From Nitratireductor arenosus (GTDB lineage: Bacteria; Pseudomonadota; Alphaproteobacteria; Rhizobiales; Rhizobiaceae): 64,000 bases of DNA. Numbering within the stretch: position 1 is the stretch's first letter; each line of letters starts with the position of its first letter. The stretch spans positions 1,152,001 to 1,216,000 of the forward strand of contig NZ_WPHG01000001.1 of NCBI RefSeq assembly GCF_009742725.1, given 5' to 3'. Positions 8,086 to 15,911 of the stretch are shown here, one piece after another. The translations under genes and the position numbers were made by a program. Below the pieces are notes generated by a model, which saw nothing but the letters and a program-made list of their open reading frames with translations, searched no databases and was not told where the DNA came from.

Positions 8086-8862
8086 TCAGTTGCGGTAGGT
8101 CGAGCCTTCCTCGTCGAGAATCGCCTTCAGCTCGTCGAGATGGCGCCGGGCGGCGGCGACCGGATAGGCGTCCATCTGCTCGGCCACCGTGCGTGCCACC
8201 GTGTCGGACAGGCGACGCAATGTCTTTCCGGTCCACAGCGCCTTGACGTAGGTTTCGCAGGCGCGTTCGAAATAATAGAGCCGGTCGAAGGTTTCCGCCA
8301 CGGTGTCGCCGATCACCAGCACGCCGTGATTACCCATCACCATCACTTTGACCCTGGGGTCGGTCAGGAGCGCGGCGCAGCGCGCGCCCTCCTCCGCGAA
8401 GGCGAGCCCGCCATAGTGCTCGTCCACCACGACGCGCTCGAAGAAGGTGGCCGAGGTCTGGTCGATCGGCGGCAGGGTGGAGTCGGCGAGCGAGGCGAGC
8501 ACGGTGGCATGGACGGAATGCACGTGCATGATGCAGCGCGCGTGCGGGCAGTCGCGATGCAGTGCGCCGTGCAGGCCCCAGGCCGTCGGGTCGGGCGCGT
8601 CGGGGCGGTTCATCGTGTCGGGGTCTTCGGCGTCGAGTTCGATCAGGTCGCTCGCTTTGATACGGGAAAAATGCATCATGTTCGGATTGATCAGGAAACG
8701 CCTGCCGGCCTGGTCGAGCGCCAGCGAGAAATGGTTGGCGACCGCCTCGTGCATGCCGAGCCGCGCCGTCCAGCGGAAGGCGGCGGCCAGATCGGCACGC
8801 TCTTCGGCGAAGGGCAGATTGGTGCCGCGCGGTTGACGGGCCGGGGCTGCAACGACGTTCAT
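8086..8862 (-). CDS. Class II aldolase/adducin family protein
   Basis: A 258-aa single-domain class II aldolase/adducin protein. Visible features are MHEAVANHFSLAL near the N-terminus, the zinc site HVHSVHATVL in mid-protein and VMGNHGVLVIG, where the third zinc His lies. ATG 8862 is preceded by AGGAG; the frame continues upstream but without an RBS. Bacterial members act as fuculose/rhamnulose phosphate aldolases or decarboxylases; this subgroup, with a long C-terminus, is usually of unknown substrate. No sugar kinase or isomerase is adjacent. It is followed on the same strand (upstream in coordinates) by the YrhK gene. Confidence 0.85.
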   Translation of the reverse strand: MNVVAAPARQPRGTNLPFAEERADLAAAFRWTARLGMHEAVANHFSLALDQAGRRFLINPNMMHFSRIKASDLIELDAEDPDTMNRPDAPDPTAWGLHGALHRDCPHARCIMHVHSVHATVLASLADSTLPPIDQTSATFFERVVVDEHYGGLAFAEEGARCAALLTDPRVKVMVMGNHGVLVIGDTVAETFDRLYYFERACETYVKALWTGKTLRRLSDTVARTVAEQMDAYPVAAARRHLDELKAILDEEGSTYRN

Positions 8863-8896
8863 GGCAAGGCTCCTGTTTGGTTCCGATCGTGCAGCG

Positions 8897-9178
8897 TCAC
8901 CGCTTCGACGCGGCTTCCAGATCGTCGAGGTCGCCGATCCTGACATAGTGCAATTCTCGGATGAGCCGGATCGTCGGCTTCAGGCCGAAAGCCGCCGAGC
9001 CGATGACGAAGAACCAGATCGCGGTGGTCTCGACCGATGGGTAGAAGAACAGCACCGAGCCGACGAGGAAAAGCAGCGCCGCCGAAAAGTCGACGAGCGT
9101 GTAGCCGAGTTCGTAGGCGGCGTAGATCCGGCGGTGGCGTTCGGAGCGGTTTTTGTTGGCTGGATCGAAAAGGGTCAC
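8897..9178 (-). CDS. YrhK-domain membrane protein
   Basis: A 93-aa protein with a basic N-terminus (LFDPANKNRSERHRRIYAAYE), two hydrophobic helices (SAALLFLVGSVLFFY and TTAIWFFVIGSAAFGLKP) and the tail RLIRELHYVRIGD. This matches the YrhK domain, a two-helix module of unknown function in many proteobacteria and bacilli. The GTG start is chosen because AGGGAGA lies upstream; a GTG at 9211 would add 11 residues. It lies 34 bp before the class II aldolase and could be its operon partner. Confidence 0.75.
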   Translation of the reverse strand: MTLFDPANKNRSERHRRIYAAYELGYTLVDFSAALLFLVGSVLFFYPSVETTAIWFFVIGSAAFGLKPTIRLIRELHYVRIGDLDDLEAASKR

Positions 9179-9347
9179 GGTGTCCGGTTCTCCCTGTCGC
9201 GCTCTTCGCACCTCTTCGTTGCGGTCGCCGGGGCGAGACCTGGGCGCGGCGCCCAGCCGTGGCTGGCTTGGTTATGGCGAAGCCGGGTCGGCTCATGCGT
9301 ATGGCCGCGTTCGCAACAGGTGCCGCGCAAGGGCTTGGTCCGACGCA

Positions 9348-9950
9348 TCAAAACCCGCCGCCCGCCGCCTGCGCGCGCTCTCGGGCCGGGCGCGCCAGAA
9401 CGCGGTCCAGATAGGTGTTGACCCGCTCTGAGGCGATCGCGAACTTGCCGCCGCGTGCCCAGGCGCCAATGTCGCCCAGCATCACGTCGACGGCGGAAAA
9501 GCGCTTGCCAAGCGCGTAGTCGCGGTCTGCGAGACGCCGGTCGAGTCCCTTGATCTCGTTGGCGAAATCATGCGCCGTCGCCGGTCCGACCTCGGCACGC
9601 AGTTCCTGCGGCAGCAGGAAACGGTGGCGCAATTTGTTCCACAACGGCGCCTCCAGCTCCGATTGCAGAAAGAACATCCAGCCGTCCATTTCGGCTCTCC
9701 CGGCGAGACCGGGCTCCGGACCCATGCCCTTGTCGGCATGCTTTTCGGCGAGATAGCAGCAGATCGCCGCCGAATCCGTCACCACCGTCTCGCCGTCGAC
9801 CAGCATCGGCACCTTGCCGGACGGGTTGAGCGCGAAAGCCTCGGGCGACCGGATCTTGACCTCGACGAATTCGTAGGGCTCGCCGAGTTCCTCCAGCATC
9901 CACAATACGCGGCTGACCCGCGATCCGCGCGACCCGACGGCCTTGTACAT
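9348..9950 (-). CDS. Glutathione S-transferase family protein
   Basis: A 200-aa GST. The thioredoxin-fold half has SRGSRVSRVLWMLEELG (2-20), PSGKVPMLVDGE with the cis-Pro, and the glutathione-binding TDSAAICCYLAEK; the helical half has RRLADRDYALGKRFSAVDVML, the N-capping box. GGAGGA lies 9 bases upstream of the ATG, fixing the start. The frame is open far upstream, but that part is antisense to nothing recognisable. Substrate unknown; the family detoxifies electrophiles. The gene following it on the same strand is YrhK, about 170 bp away. Confidence 0.88.
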   Translation of the reverse strand: MYKAVGSRGSRVSRVLWMLEELGEPYEFVEVKIRSPEAFALNPSGKVPMLVDGETVVTDSAAICCYLAEKHADKGMGPEPGLAGRAEMDGWMFFLQSELEAPLWNKLRHRFLLPQELRAEVGPATAHDFANEIKGLDRRLADRDYALGKRFSAVDVMLGDIGAWARGGKFAIASERVNTYLDRVLARPARERAQAAGGGF

Positions 9951-10003
9951 GATCTGTCGTCCTCCACCGCGGCCCGGCCGCGTTCCGATTTCAGGTGCAC
10001 ACC

Positions 10004-10594
10004 CTATCCAGGCGTGTCGAACAGGCGCCAGATCCACGATATCTGGTAGATCAGCGCAAAGGCAACGAAGGCGGCGTGAAAGACGCGATTTCGCGTCGCC
10101 ATGGCTACTACGCATAACGTCACGAACAGCACCGTGCGCACCATATATTCCTTGCCGAAGCGTTCGAAATGGGCTTCGCCCTTCAACAGCGTGTCGACCA
10201 CTTCGAACAGATAGGTCGTCGCCAGCAAGCCGAAGAACCAGGCCCGGCGGGCAAGGAAAAACTCCTCGTAGCTCCGATAATCCCACATCGAATCGGGAAA
10301 CAGCAGCGCGCAGAGCAGGAACAGCGCAATCGCGTAGGATATGATGAAGAGATAGACCCCGAAGGTCCAACTCTCGACCTTGAACAGCCCGAACTCCCAC
10401 CACCAGAAATGCACCAGCATCAGCATCAGCGATGCCACCCAGCCGAGATGGACCGGATAAAGCTATTGGCGCGGATGCTGGACGATACGTGCCACGCCCG
10501 ACAAAAGCCGCGCGACCGCCAGGCCCACCACCATGCCCATCACGATGCGGATATGCGGATAGATCTGGGTTGAAGAGATCGTGTCCGTTTCCAT
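10004..10594 (-). pseudogene. Multi-spanning membrane protein interrupted by an in-frame TAG
   Basis: From ATG 10594 the minus strand reads METDTISSTQIYPHIRIVMG, a first membrane segment and VQHPRQ, then TAG (10463-10465), and continues in the same frame with LYPVHLGWVASLMLMLVHF and four more hydrophobic segments to a TAG at 10004. About six membrane helices are seen in total (VMGMVVGLAVARLL; GWVASLMLMLVHFWWW; YLFIISYAIALFLLCALLF; WFFGLLATTYLFEVV; TVLFVTLCVVAMA; AFVAFALIYQISWIW). Continuous membrane-protein composition on both sides of the stop, with no frameshift, indicates a nonsense mutation, a sequencing error, or less likely read-through. An internal ATG at 10438 could give a truncated 144-aa product. 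Function unknown. Confidence 0.7.
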
Positions 10595-10682
10595 CGTCAT
10601 CACGTCGGTTCGTCAATGCGGCGCCCATATCGCCGCAGGTGACGGGAGGCGGATCACACTACTATGCGGGAATCTGTCGCCC

Positions 10683-10720
10683 AAAAACAAACCCCGGCGC
10701 GCATGCGGCCGGGGTTTGTT
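10683..10720 (-). terminator. Rho-independent terminator of the peroxiredoxin gene
   Basis: A 12-bp perfect stem AACAAACCCCGG/CCGGGGTTTGTT (10686-10697 with 10709-10720) with an 11-base loop. On the minus strand it is followed by TTTTTGG. It lies 25 bp after the peroxiredoxin stop. Confidence 0.85.
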
Positions 10721-10744
10721 CGATCGTCGGCGCAGGGCCCGGGG

Positions 10745-11290
10745 TCAGGCCGCTTCGGCCACCTTGTCTTTCTTCAGCGCCTCAAGGATGGTCTGTGGCG
10801 AGGACACGCCATAGGGATCGCTGTCGCAATTGTCGGAGAAACCCTCCTCCTCGAACCATTTTTCGACCACGCCATCGTTGACGACGGCGCCGTAGCGCCA
10901 GGAGCGCATCCCGAAGCCGAGATTGTCCTTGGCGACCAGCATGCCCATCTTGCGCGTGAACTCGCCCGAGCCGTCTGGAATGAGCTCGACATTCTTCAGG
11001 CCCTGCGCCTTGCCCCAGGCGTTCATGACGAAGGCGTCGTTGACCGAGATGCAGTAGATCGCGTCGATGCCTGCAGCCTTGAACTCGTCATAGAGCTTCT
11101 CGAAATCGGGAAGCTGATAGGTCGAGCAGGTCGGCGTGAAGGCGCCCGGCAGCGAGAACAGGACGACGCGCTTGCCGGCGAAATAGTCGGCGCTGGTCTT
11201 GTCTTCCCAGCGGAAAGGGTTGGAACCCTCGATCGTCTCGTCGCGCACGCGGGTGCGGAAGGTGACATCGGGTACTTTTCTGACGGTCAT
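10745..11290 (-). CDS. Peroxiredoxin (Prx5/AhpC-TSA family)
   Basis: Reduces hydrogen peroxide and alkyl hydroperoxides in the cytosol. The 181-aa product has the Prx5-class peroxidatic site PGAFTPTCSTYQLP, with the catalytic Cys about residue 56, the RWEDKTSADYFAGKRV lead-in, and SVNDAFVMNAWGKAQG. A second cysteine in DNCDSDPYG near the C-terminus is typical of this alphaproteobacterial subgroup, in which glutathione/glutaredoxin usually recycles the enzyme. The ATG at 11290 has GGAG seven bases upstream; an ATG at 11302 would overlap that RBS. A promoter is proposed at 11372-11399. Single gene ended by a strong terminator. Confidence 0.92.
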   Translation of the reverse strand: MTVRKVPDVTFRTRVRDETIEGSNPFRWEDKTSADYFAGKRVVLFSLPGAFTPTCSTYQLPDFEKLYDEFKAAGIDAIYCISVNDAFVMNAWGKAQGLKNVELIPDGSGEFTRKMGMLVAKDNLGFGMRSWRYGAVVNDGVVEKWFEEEGFSDNCDSDPYGVSSPQTILEALKKDKVAEAA

Positions 11291-11371
11291 GTACAACTCC
11301 ATTTACGTCAAGAAGGAACGGCCGCGCCGAGGGGAGGAAGTGGCTGGCCGGCGCTAAACGCGCTCGGCGCG

Positions 11372-11399
11372 AACATAGTCTTTGGCTTTGACCTGTCCA
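11372..11399 (-). promoter_or_regulatory. Candidate sigma-70 promoter of the peroxiredoxin gene
   Basis: On the minus strand TGGACA (11399-11394), a 16-base spacer and TATGTT (11377-11372), about 80 bp upstream of the start. The rest of the 336-bp gap 11291-11626 holds a TTGACA at 11484-11489 facing the other way, with only a poor -10, and no gene. Confidence 0.45.
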
Positions 11400-11626
11400 G
11401 AGATGCGTGCGTGGCATCGCGTCGCGGTCGATGCTTCCAGCCGGGCTTGATCCACAAAACACCGCAATCGGCAAAAAGCGCGCTTGACATCACATTCTCG
11501 ACGGATTGGGAACGACAATGACGCGCGGCGCGTTTCGGTATGCTGGCGAACGCGGGCCTGATAGAAGCGGCAAGGAGAGAGCGGCGGATGTTCGATACGA
11601 TGGACGGCGAAACCGGAGTACTTCAC

Positions 11627-12076
11627 ATGACGGTCGGCGCGCTGCTGTTTGCGGCCGCCTTGTCCGTGACGCCACTGGCCGCCCAGGGCCTCGACAGCGA
11701 GAAGGCGATCGATACGATCGTCGGGTCGGATGTCGTGGAGGAGGAACAACAGGCCGCAGCCGAGCCGGAACGGATCGTCAAGGCGATCGAAAACACCGCG
11801 CAGAACGCCAGGGAAGTGCGCCGAAAGTTCAACCTCGAACGGATCGACATTGTCTTTCTTCCCGATGCCGCCGAGAACAGGGCGCCGAGCGAGATCGACG
11901 GCAAGCTGAAGGAATACGCCGAGGAGATCGCCGATCTGCGCCGCGAGATCGAAGGCAATGCCATGCTTTACCACGCGATCGATTCCCGTTCCGTGATGGT
12001 CAAGGACGTGCTCGCGGTCGAGTTCGACGGCCAGAATGGCGCAACCGTCTTCGCCGCCGCCAAACCCGTCCGATAG
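11627..12076 (+). CDS. Hypothetical periplasmic protein with signal peptide
   Basis: I do not recognise this 149-aa protein. It starts MTVGALLFAAALSVTPLAAQ, a good Sec signal peptide with cleavage after about residue 19, preceded by GGAG at 11614-11617. The mature part is acidic and predicted helical (EEEQQAAAEPERIVKAIENT, then DGKLKEYAEEIADLRREIEG, coiled-coil-like), ending in a short beta-rich stretch VLAVEFDGQNGATVFAA. In-frame ATGs at 11588 and 11600 would bury the signal sequence, so the later start is chosen. No conserved enzyme motif is seen. Probably monocistronic. Confidence 0.65.
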   Translation: MTVGALLFAAALSVTPLAAQGLDSEKAIDTIVGSDVVEEEQQAAAEPERIVKAIENTAQNAREVRRKFNLERIDIVFLPDAAENRAPSEIDGKLKEYAEEIADLRREIEGNAMLYHAIDSRSVMVKDVLAVEFDGQNGATVFAAAKPVR

Positions 12077-12243
12077 CAGCGGCGCGGTCCGTGGATGGAC
12101 CGTCGGGCCCGCCATCTCATAAATTTCCCATCGTCATCTGCCGGAACCCGTTGATCCGCCGGTCGTCGCGGCCGCGCTTGGCGTATCGTCGCGGAGTGTC
12201 GAGCGGGCGGTAAATGGCCGAGGCTAAGCCTTCCCCTCCCTTA

Positions 12244-12272
12244 TTGTGGCCGGGAGTTTAAGCGTCTAGAAC
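12244..12272 (+). promoter_or_regulatory. Candidate promoter of the ACP/ketosynthase pair
   Basis: TTGTGG (12244-12249), a 17-base spacer and TAGAAC (12267-12272), 47 bp before the ACP start. Confidence 0.4.
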
Positions 12273-12318
12273 ACCGAACGAGGACGCAGGTCCGCCTTGC
12301 AGAGGGATCCGGGGATTG

Positions 12319-12573
12319 ATGAGCGATCGGCTTACTGACGACATTCTTGACAAGATCGCTGACCATGCCGGTCTCGACAAGGCCGAGATCACCGCTGATA
12401 CCGAGCTGATGGAACTCGGGATCCATTCCCTGGAACTGACGGAGATCATCTTCGACATCGAGGAAAAATACGACATCGAGGTGGAGATGAACACGTCGGA
12501 GGCCTGGAGCCGGCTCAAGAATGTCGGCGATGTCGTCAAGGCCGTGCGCGACCTGATCGAAGCCAAGTCCTGA
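12319..12573 (+). CDS. Acyl carrier protein (specialised, NodF-like)
   Basis: An 84-aa acyl carrier protein. The phosphopantetheine attachment serine lies in [12 protein letters not shown], with His replacing the usual Asp of DSL (about residue 37). The helix II-III region reads [21 protein letters not shown], unlike housekeeping AcpP or lipid A AcpXL. ATG 12319 is used; a TTG one codon earlier is also possible. The stop is one base before the ketosynthase ATG, so the two are co-translated. The pair resembles nodFE in organisation, but no other nodulation gene is present, so it more likely makes a special acyl chain or intermediate. Confidence 0.85.
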   Translation: MSDRLTDDILDKIADHAGLDKAEITADTELMELGIHSLELTEIIFDIEEKYDIEVEMNTSEAWSRLKNVGDVVKAVRDLIEAKS

Positions 12574-12574
12574 C

Positions 12575-13789
12575 ATGCCGGATCGGGGCCGGATCGTCAT
12601 AACGGGGCTGGGAGGCATCTGTGCGCTGGGTACCGACGCCGGCGCGATCTGGCAATCGATGATCGCCGGCCGGCAGGGGATCGCCCCGCTCACGACGGTC
12701 CCGCTGCACGATTTGAAGGTGACGATCGGCGGCGAGATTGCGGAATTGCCGGACCACGGGCTCGAGCGGCGCCAGCTTGTCACGATGGACCGCTTCAGCC
12801 TGCTGGCCGCGATCGCCTCGCGCGAGGCCCTGCACCATGCCAAGATTAAGGTCACGCCCGAAAACGAACATCGCATCGGCTCAGTGATCGGAACCGGCAT
12901 ATGCGGCTGGGAGGCGATCGAGGAAAGCTATCGTACGGTCTTTCTTGAGGGAAAGAAGCGTGCCAACGTCTTCACCGTGCCGCGCGTCATGCCGGGTGCC
13001 GCCGCCGGCCAGGTCAGCATGGTGAACGGCCTGCGCGGACCGGTCTTCGGCGTGACCTCGGCCTGTTCGTCCTCCAATCACGCCTTTGCCGCCGCCCTCG
13101 ACCAATTGCGGGCCGGGCGCGCCGACGTGATGGTGGCGGGCGGTGCCGACGCGCCGCTGGTCTATGGTGTACTGAAGGCATGGGAATCGCTGCGCGTTCT
13201 GGCGAAGCAGGCTTGCCGCCCGTTCTCGGCCGATCGCGACGGCCTCGTGCTTGGCGAAGGCGCGGGCGTGGCGGTGTTGGAGACCTATGACCATGCCCGC
13301 CGCCGCGGGGCTCCGATCCTTGCCGAGCTTGTCGGCGTTGGCATGTCGGCCGACGCTTCCGACATCGTCGCACCGAGCGTCGAGGGCCCGGCGGCCGCCA
13401 TGCGGGCCTGTCTCGCCGATGCCGGGCTCGCCGCCAACGAGGTCGACTATGTCAACGCCCACGGCACGGGGACCAAGGCCAACGACAAGATCGAGACCGA
13501 GGCGCTCGGGCGTGTGTTCGGCGATCACGCCGGCGATCTGTCGGTGTCCTCGACCAAGTCGATGCATGCGCATTGCCTCGGGGCGTCCGGCGCGCTGGAA
13601 ATGATCGCCTGCGTCATGGCGGTGCGCGAGGGCATCGTGCCGCCGACCATCGGATATCGCGAGGTCGATCCCGACTGCCCACTTGACGTGACGCCCAACC
13701 AGGCCCGACAGCGCGACGTGCGCGTGGCGATCAGCAACGCCTTTGCCTTCGGCGGTACAAACGCCGTGGTCGCGGTCAAACGGGTCTGA
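12575..13789 (+). CDS. Beta-ketoacyl-ACP synthase II-type (FabF/NodE-like)
   Basis: A 404-aa decarboxylating condensing enzyme. The Cys-His-His triad is visible: nucleophile in [11 protein letters not shown] (about residue 165), first His in [11 protein letters not shown] (about 297), second His in [15 protein letters not shown] (about 331), with the KAS Gly-rich end [13 protein letters not shown]. It extends malonyl-ACP on the dedicated ACP encoded one base upstream. Slightly divergent from primary FabF and lacking fabG/fabZ neighbours, it probably has a specialised role. Convergent with the DUF900 hydrolase. Confidence 0.9.
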   Translation: MPDRGRIVITGLGGICALGTDAGAIWQSMIAGRQGIAPLTTVPLHDLKVTIGGEIAELPDHGLERRQLVTMDRFSLLAAIASREALHHAKIKVTPENEHRIGSVIGTGICGWEAIEESYRTVFLEGKKRANVFTVPRVMPGAAAGQVSMVNGLRGPVFGVTSACSSSNHAFAAALDQLRAGRADVMVAGGADAPLVYGVLKAWESLRVLAKQACRPFSADRDGLVLGEGAGVAVLETYDHARRRGAPILAELVGVGMSADASDIVAPSVEGPAAAMRACLADAGLAANEVDYVNAHGTGTKANDKIETEALGRVFGDHAGDLSVSSTKSMHAHCLGASGALEMIACVMAVREGIVPPTIGYREVDPDCPLDVTPNQARQRDVRVAISNAFAFGGTNAVVAVKRV

Positions 13790-13871
13790 TGTCGGCGCGA
13801 CGGTTTTCTGATAATTGGGCGGTCGGCTGATCGGCTGGTTTGCGGCCGACGCCTCTCGCCGCTGCCGCCGT

Positions 13872-15647
13872 TCAATTTCCGAAAAGCTTGCCGAGCGCCT
13901 TTTCGAGCTTCGAGCGTTCCTCGGGATCGGCAGTCGCCGGCATGATGAAGCGGTTCAGAAAAAGTCGCGCATCCTTGACGCTCGCCACGCTGCCGCGGCG
14001 CAGATAGGACAGCGTCGACAACAAGACATTGTCGTCGCCGCAGGCCGCCGGTGAATAGATCCAATAGGACCCGTTCTCGCCTTCCGCCTCCTGCATGCCG
14101 CAACGCTTGTCGGGCGGCGCGTCGCGCCAGAACAGGGACAGGATGTCGGTCAGCGCCGAGGGGTTGTTGGCGTAGTAGCTGTGCTTGAGCATGTCCTCGC
14201 CAATCCCGGTCATGTCTATGCTGTCGACCTCGGCCGTGTGCAGGATGCTGCGGCCGCCCTGGCCGGCGCGCGGCGCATCGCCATGAAGTTGCCGCGACAC
14301 GGCCAGCGCCCAATCCTTGTTTGACGCGTAGAGTGTGATGCGGTTGGCGATCGGGCGGATGGTCTTCATCATCTCGGCGAACAGCCCGGCGTCGAGATCG
14401 GGCGCGGTGAACAACACCTGGTCGAAAGCAGGGTTCTTGCCCCGGTAGCGCAGCGCAAACAGTTCCAGCGCGTCGGTCATGGCACGGTTGCCCATCGAAT
14501 GGGCGATCAGGTGAATGCGCGTCGCGCCCGATTTGGCGACCAGATCCTCCAGAAAGCGGCTGAGGCGCCGGCCTGACAGGTTCACCACGGCTGTGTCGGC
14601 GATATAACTCATCACCGAAGCGCGCGAAGGCCAGGAATAAAGCACCGGCAGGCCGTCGAAATTCATGTCGTAGGCCATCTGGGCGGTGCGCTGCGCCGCC
14701 TCGTGGAACGGCACATTGAAGCCGTGCACGAAGACGAAGGCCTCCGGCGAGCCGGAGGCGGTGGCCTGCTGGCGCATCTCGCCGAACACCGTCTCGGGCG
14801 AGCCCGGAGTGACCGACTGCAGCACCACGTGCCGTTCCGGGTCTTCGCGGAACTGAAAGGTCCACCAGGACGGTTTCTCGATCTGACCGGGGCGATGCTG
14901 CTCGGGAATGCTCACCGTCGCCGTGCCCAGTTCCAGCTCGCCGCGCTGCCCGCCGTAAAACTCGTTCGGCACCGCGCTGCCCGAGCGCGCCCGGTCCGTG
15001 GCGTAGTATATCTTGACCCTGGTGAATTCCTTTTCGGGGTCGGGATCGAAGGCGCGGCTGGTTTCCTCGAGCCGGCGTGCGCTTTCCTCATGGCTGGCGA
15101 CCACGCGGTTGGCCGCCTCGGCGACGGCACTGTCGTTCGCCGCCTCGGCGATCGCAGCGAGTTCCCGCAGCAGGGGTGGGATCGCCTCGGCCAATGCGGC
15201 CGTGCGGGCGATCGCGAGCGCCTGTTCGAGCGTCGCGACCGCGGCCGCAAGATCGCCCAGCGCGCGCTGATCGCTCGCCAGCGCGCGCAGTACGGGAACG
15301 AGTTCGGGAGCGGTCTGTCCGGCGCTGGCGCCGATCTGCGCGGCAAGACCCGCGCGGGCCCGTGCAGCCGCCGCCCGGTCGCCCTTAAGCTCCTGTAGTT
15401 CGGCCAGGCGTGAAAGCAGGTCGCGGATGGTGCGCGGATCGGTTTCGTCAGCACGGGCTGTTTCCAGCAACGCGATCGCCGCGTCGAGATCGCCCTCGAC
15501 AACCGCCTGTTCGATCCTGACGCCGAGCAGCGGATCGGCCGCGCCCGCCGGGCCAAGTGTGCTCACACCCAATGCCGCCGCCAGCCCGATGGCGCGAAGT
15601 CCGCCTCCTATCGGAAAGACGGGGGACGTCAAAAACCTGCCAAACAT
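13872..15647 (-). CDS. TPR-like/DUF900 alpha/beta hydrolase, exported
   Basis: A 591-aa protein starting with a hydrophobic leader (LRAIGLAAALGVSTLGPAGAA), then a helical-repeat region (about 40-200) rich in TPR-like helices such as AAVATLEQALAIARTAALAE, then the DUF900 hydrolase domain (about 215-440): IYYATDRARS, FVHGFNVPFHEAAQRTAQ, LYSWPS and the nucleophile elbow LIAHSMGNRAM. The C-terminus has CGMQEAEGENGSYW. DUF900 proteins are predicted periplasmic or envelope esterases or lipases of unknown substrate. Convergent with the ketosynthase; probably monocistronic. Confidence 0.85.
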   Translation of the reverse strand: MFGRFLTSPVFPIGGGLRAIGLAAALGVSTLGPAGAADPLLGVRIEQAVVEGDLDAAIALLETARADETDPRTIRDLLSRLAELQELKGDRAAAARARAGLAAQIGASAGQTAPELVPVLRALASDQRALGDLAAAVATLEQALAIARTAALAEAIPPLLRELAAIAEAANDSAVAEAANRVVASHEESARRLEETSRAFDPDPEKEFTRVKIYYATDRARSGSAVPNEFYGGQRGELELGTATVSIPEQHRPGQIEKPSWWTFQFREDPERHVVLQSVTPGSPETVFGEMRQQATASGSPEAFVFVHGFNVPFHEAAQRTAQMAYDMNFDGLPVLYSWPSRASVMSYIADTAVVNLSGRRLSRFLEDLVAKSGATRIHLIAHSMGNRAMTDALELFALRYRGKNPAFDQVLFTAPDLDAGLFAEMMKTIRPIANRITLYASNKDWALAVSRQLHGDAPRAGQGGRSILHTAEVDSIDMTGIGEDMLKHSYYANNPSALTDILSLFWRDAPPDKRCGMQEAEGENGSYWIYSPAACGDDNVLLSTLSYLRRGSVASVKDARLFLNRFIMPATADPEERSKLEKALGKLFGN

Positions 15648-15852
15648 AACCCACCCGCGCGTATCGAAATCCTGTTGCCGTGCCTGTCGTTCTAGCGACT
15701 ATCCCGGCTTCGCGCGACAGTCCAATAAACGGGGACTTGATCGGCCTGTTCCCGGCCGCGGCACAGCCGATACTGGCCGGCGAATGTGGAATATTTGCGG
15801 TTCGTCGTATCGCGGCAGCAAAGTCCACGGCCTCGCCGGATGGAGCGGGCAT

Positions 15853-15883
15853 GAAAAAACCCCGCCGGAACGATCCGGCGGGG
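15853..15883 (-). terminator. Rho-independent terminator of rpsA
   Basis: A perfect 10-bp stem CCCCGCCGGA/TCCGGCGGGG (15860-15869 with 15874-15883), a 4-base loop, and TTTTTT on the minus strand. It lies about 30 bp after the rpsA stop. The rest of the 15648-15911 gap shows no gene. Confidence 0.9.
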
Positions 15884-15911
15884 CCTGGTTTCGAGCCTGC
15901 TCGGGCAGGGA

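Noticed and set aside
12319-13789. Reading the ACP/ketosynthase pair as nodF/nodE
   Set aside because: No nodA, nodB, nodC, nodD or nod box in the window; the organisation alone is not sufficient.
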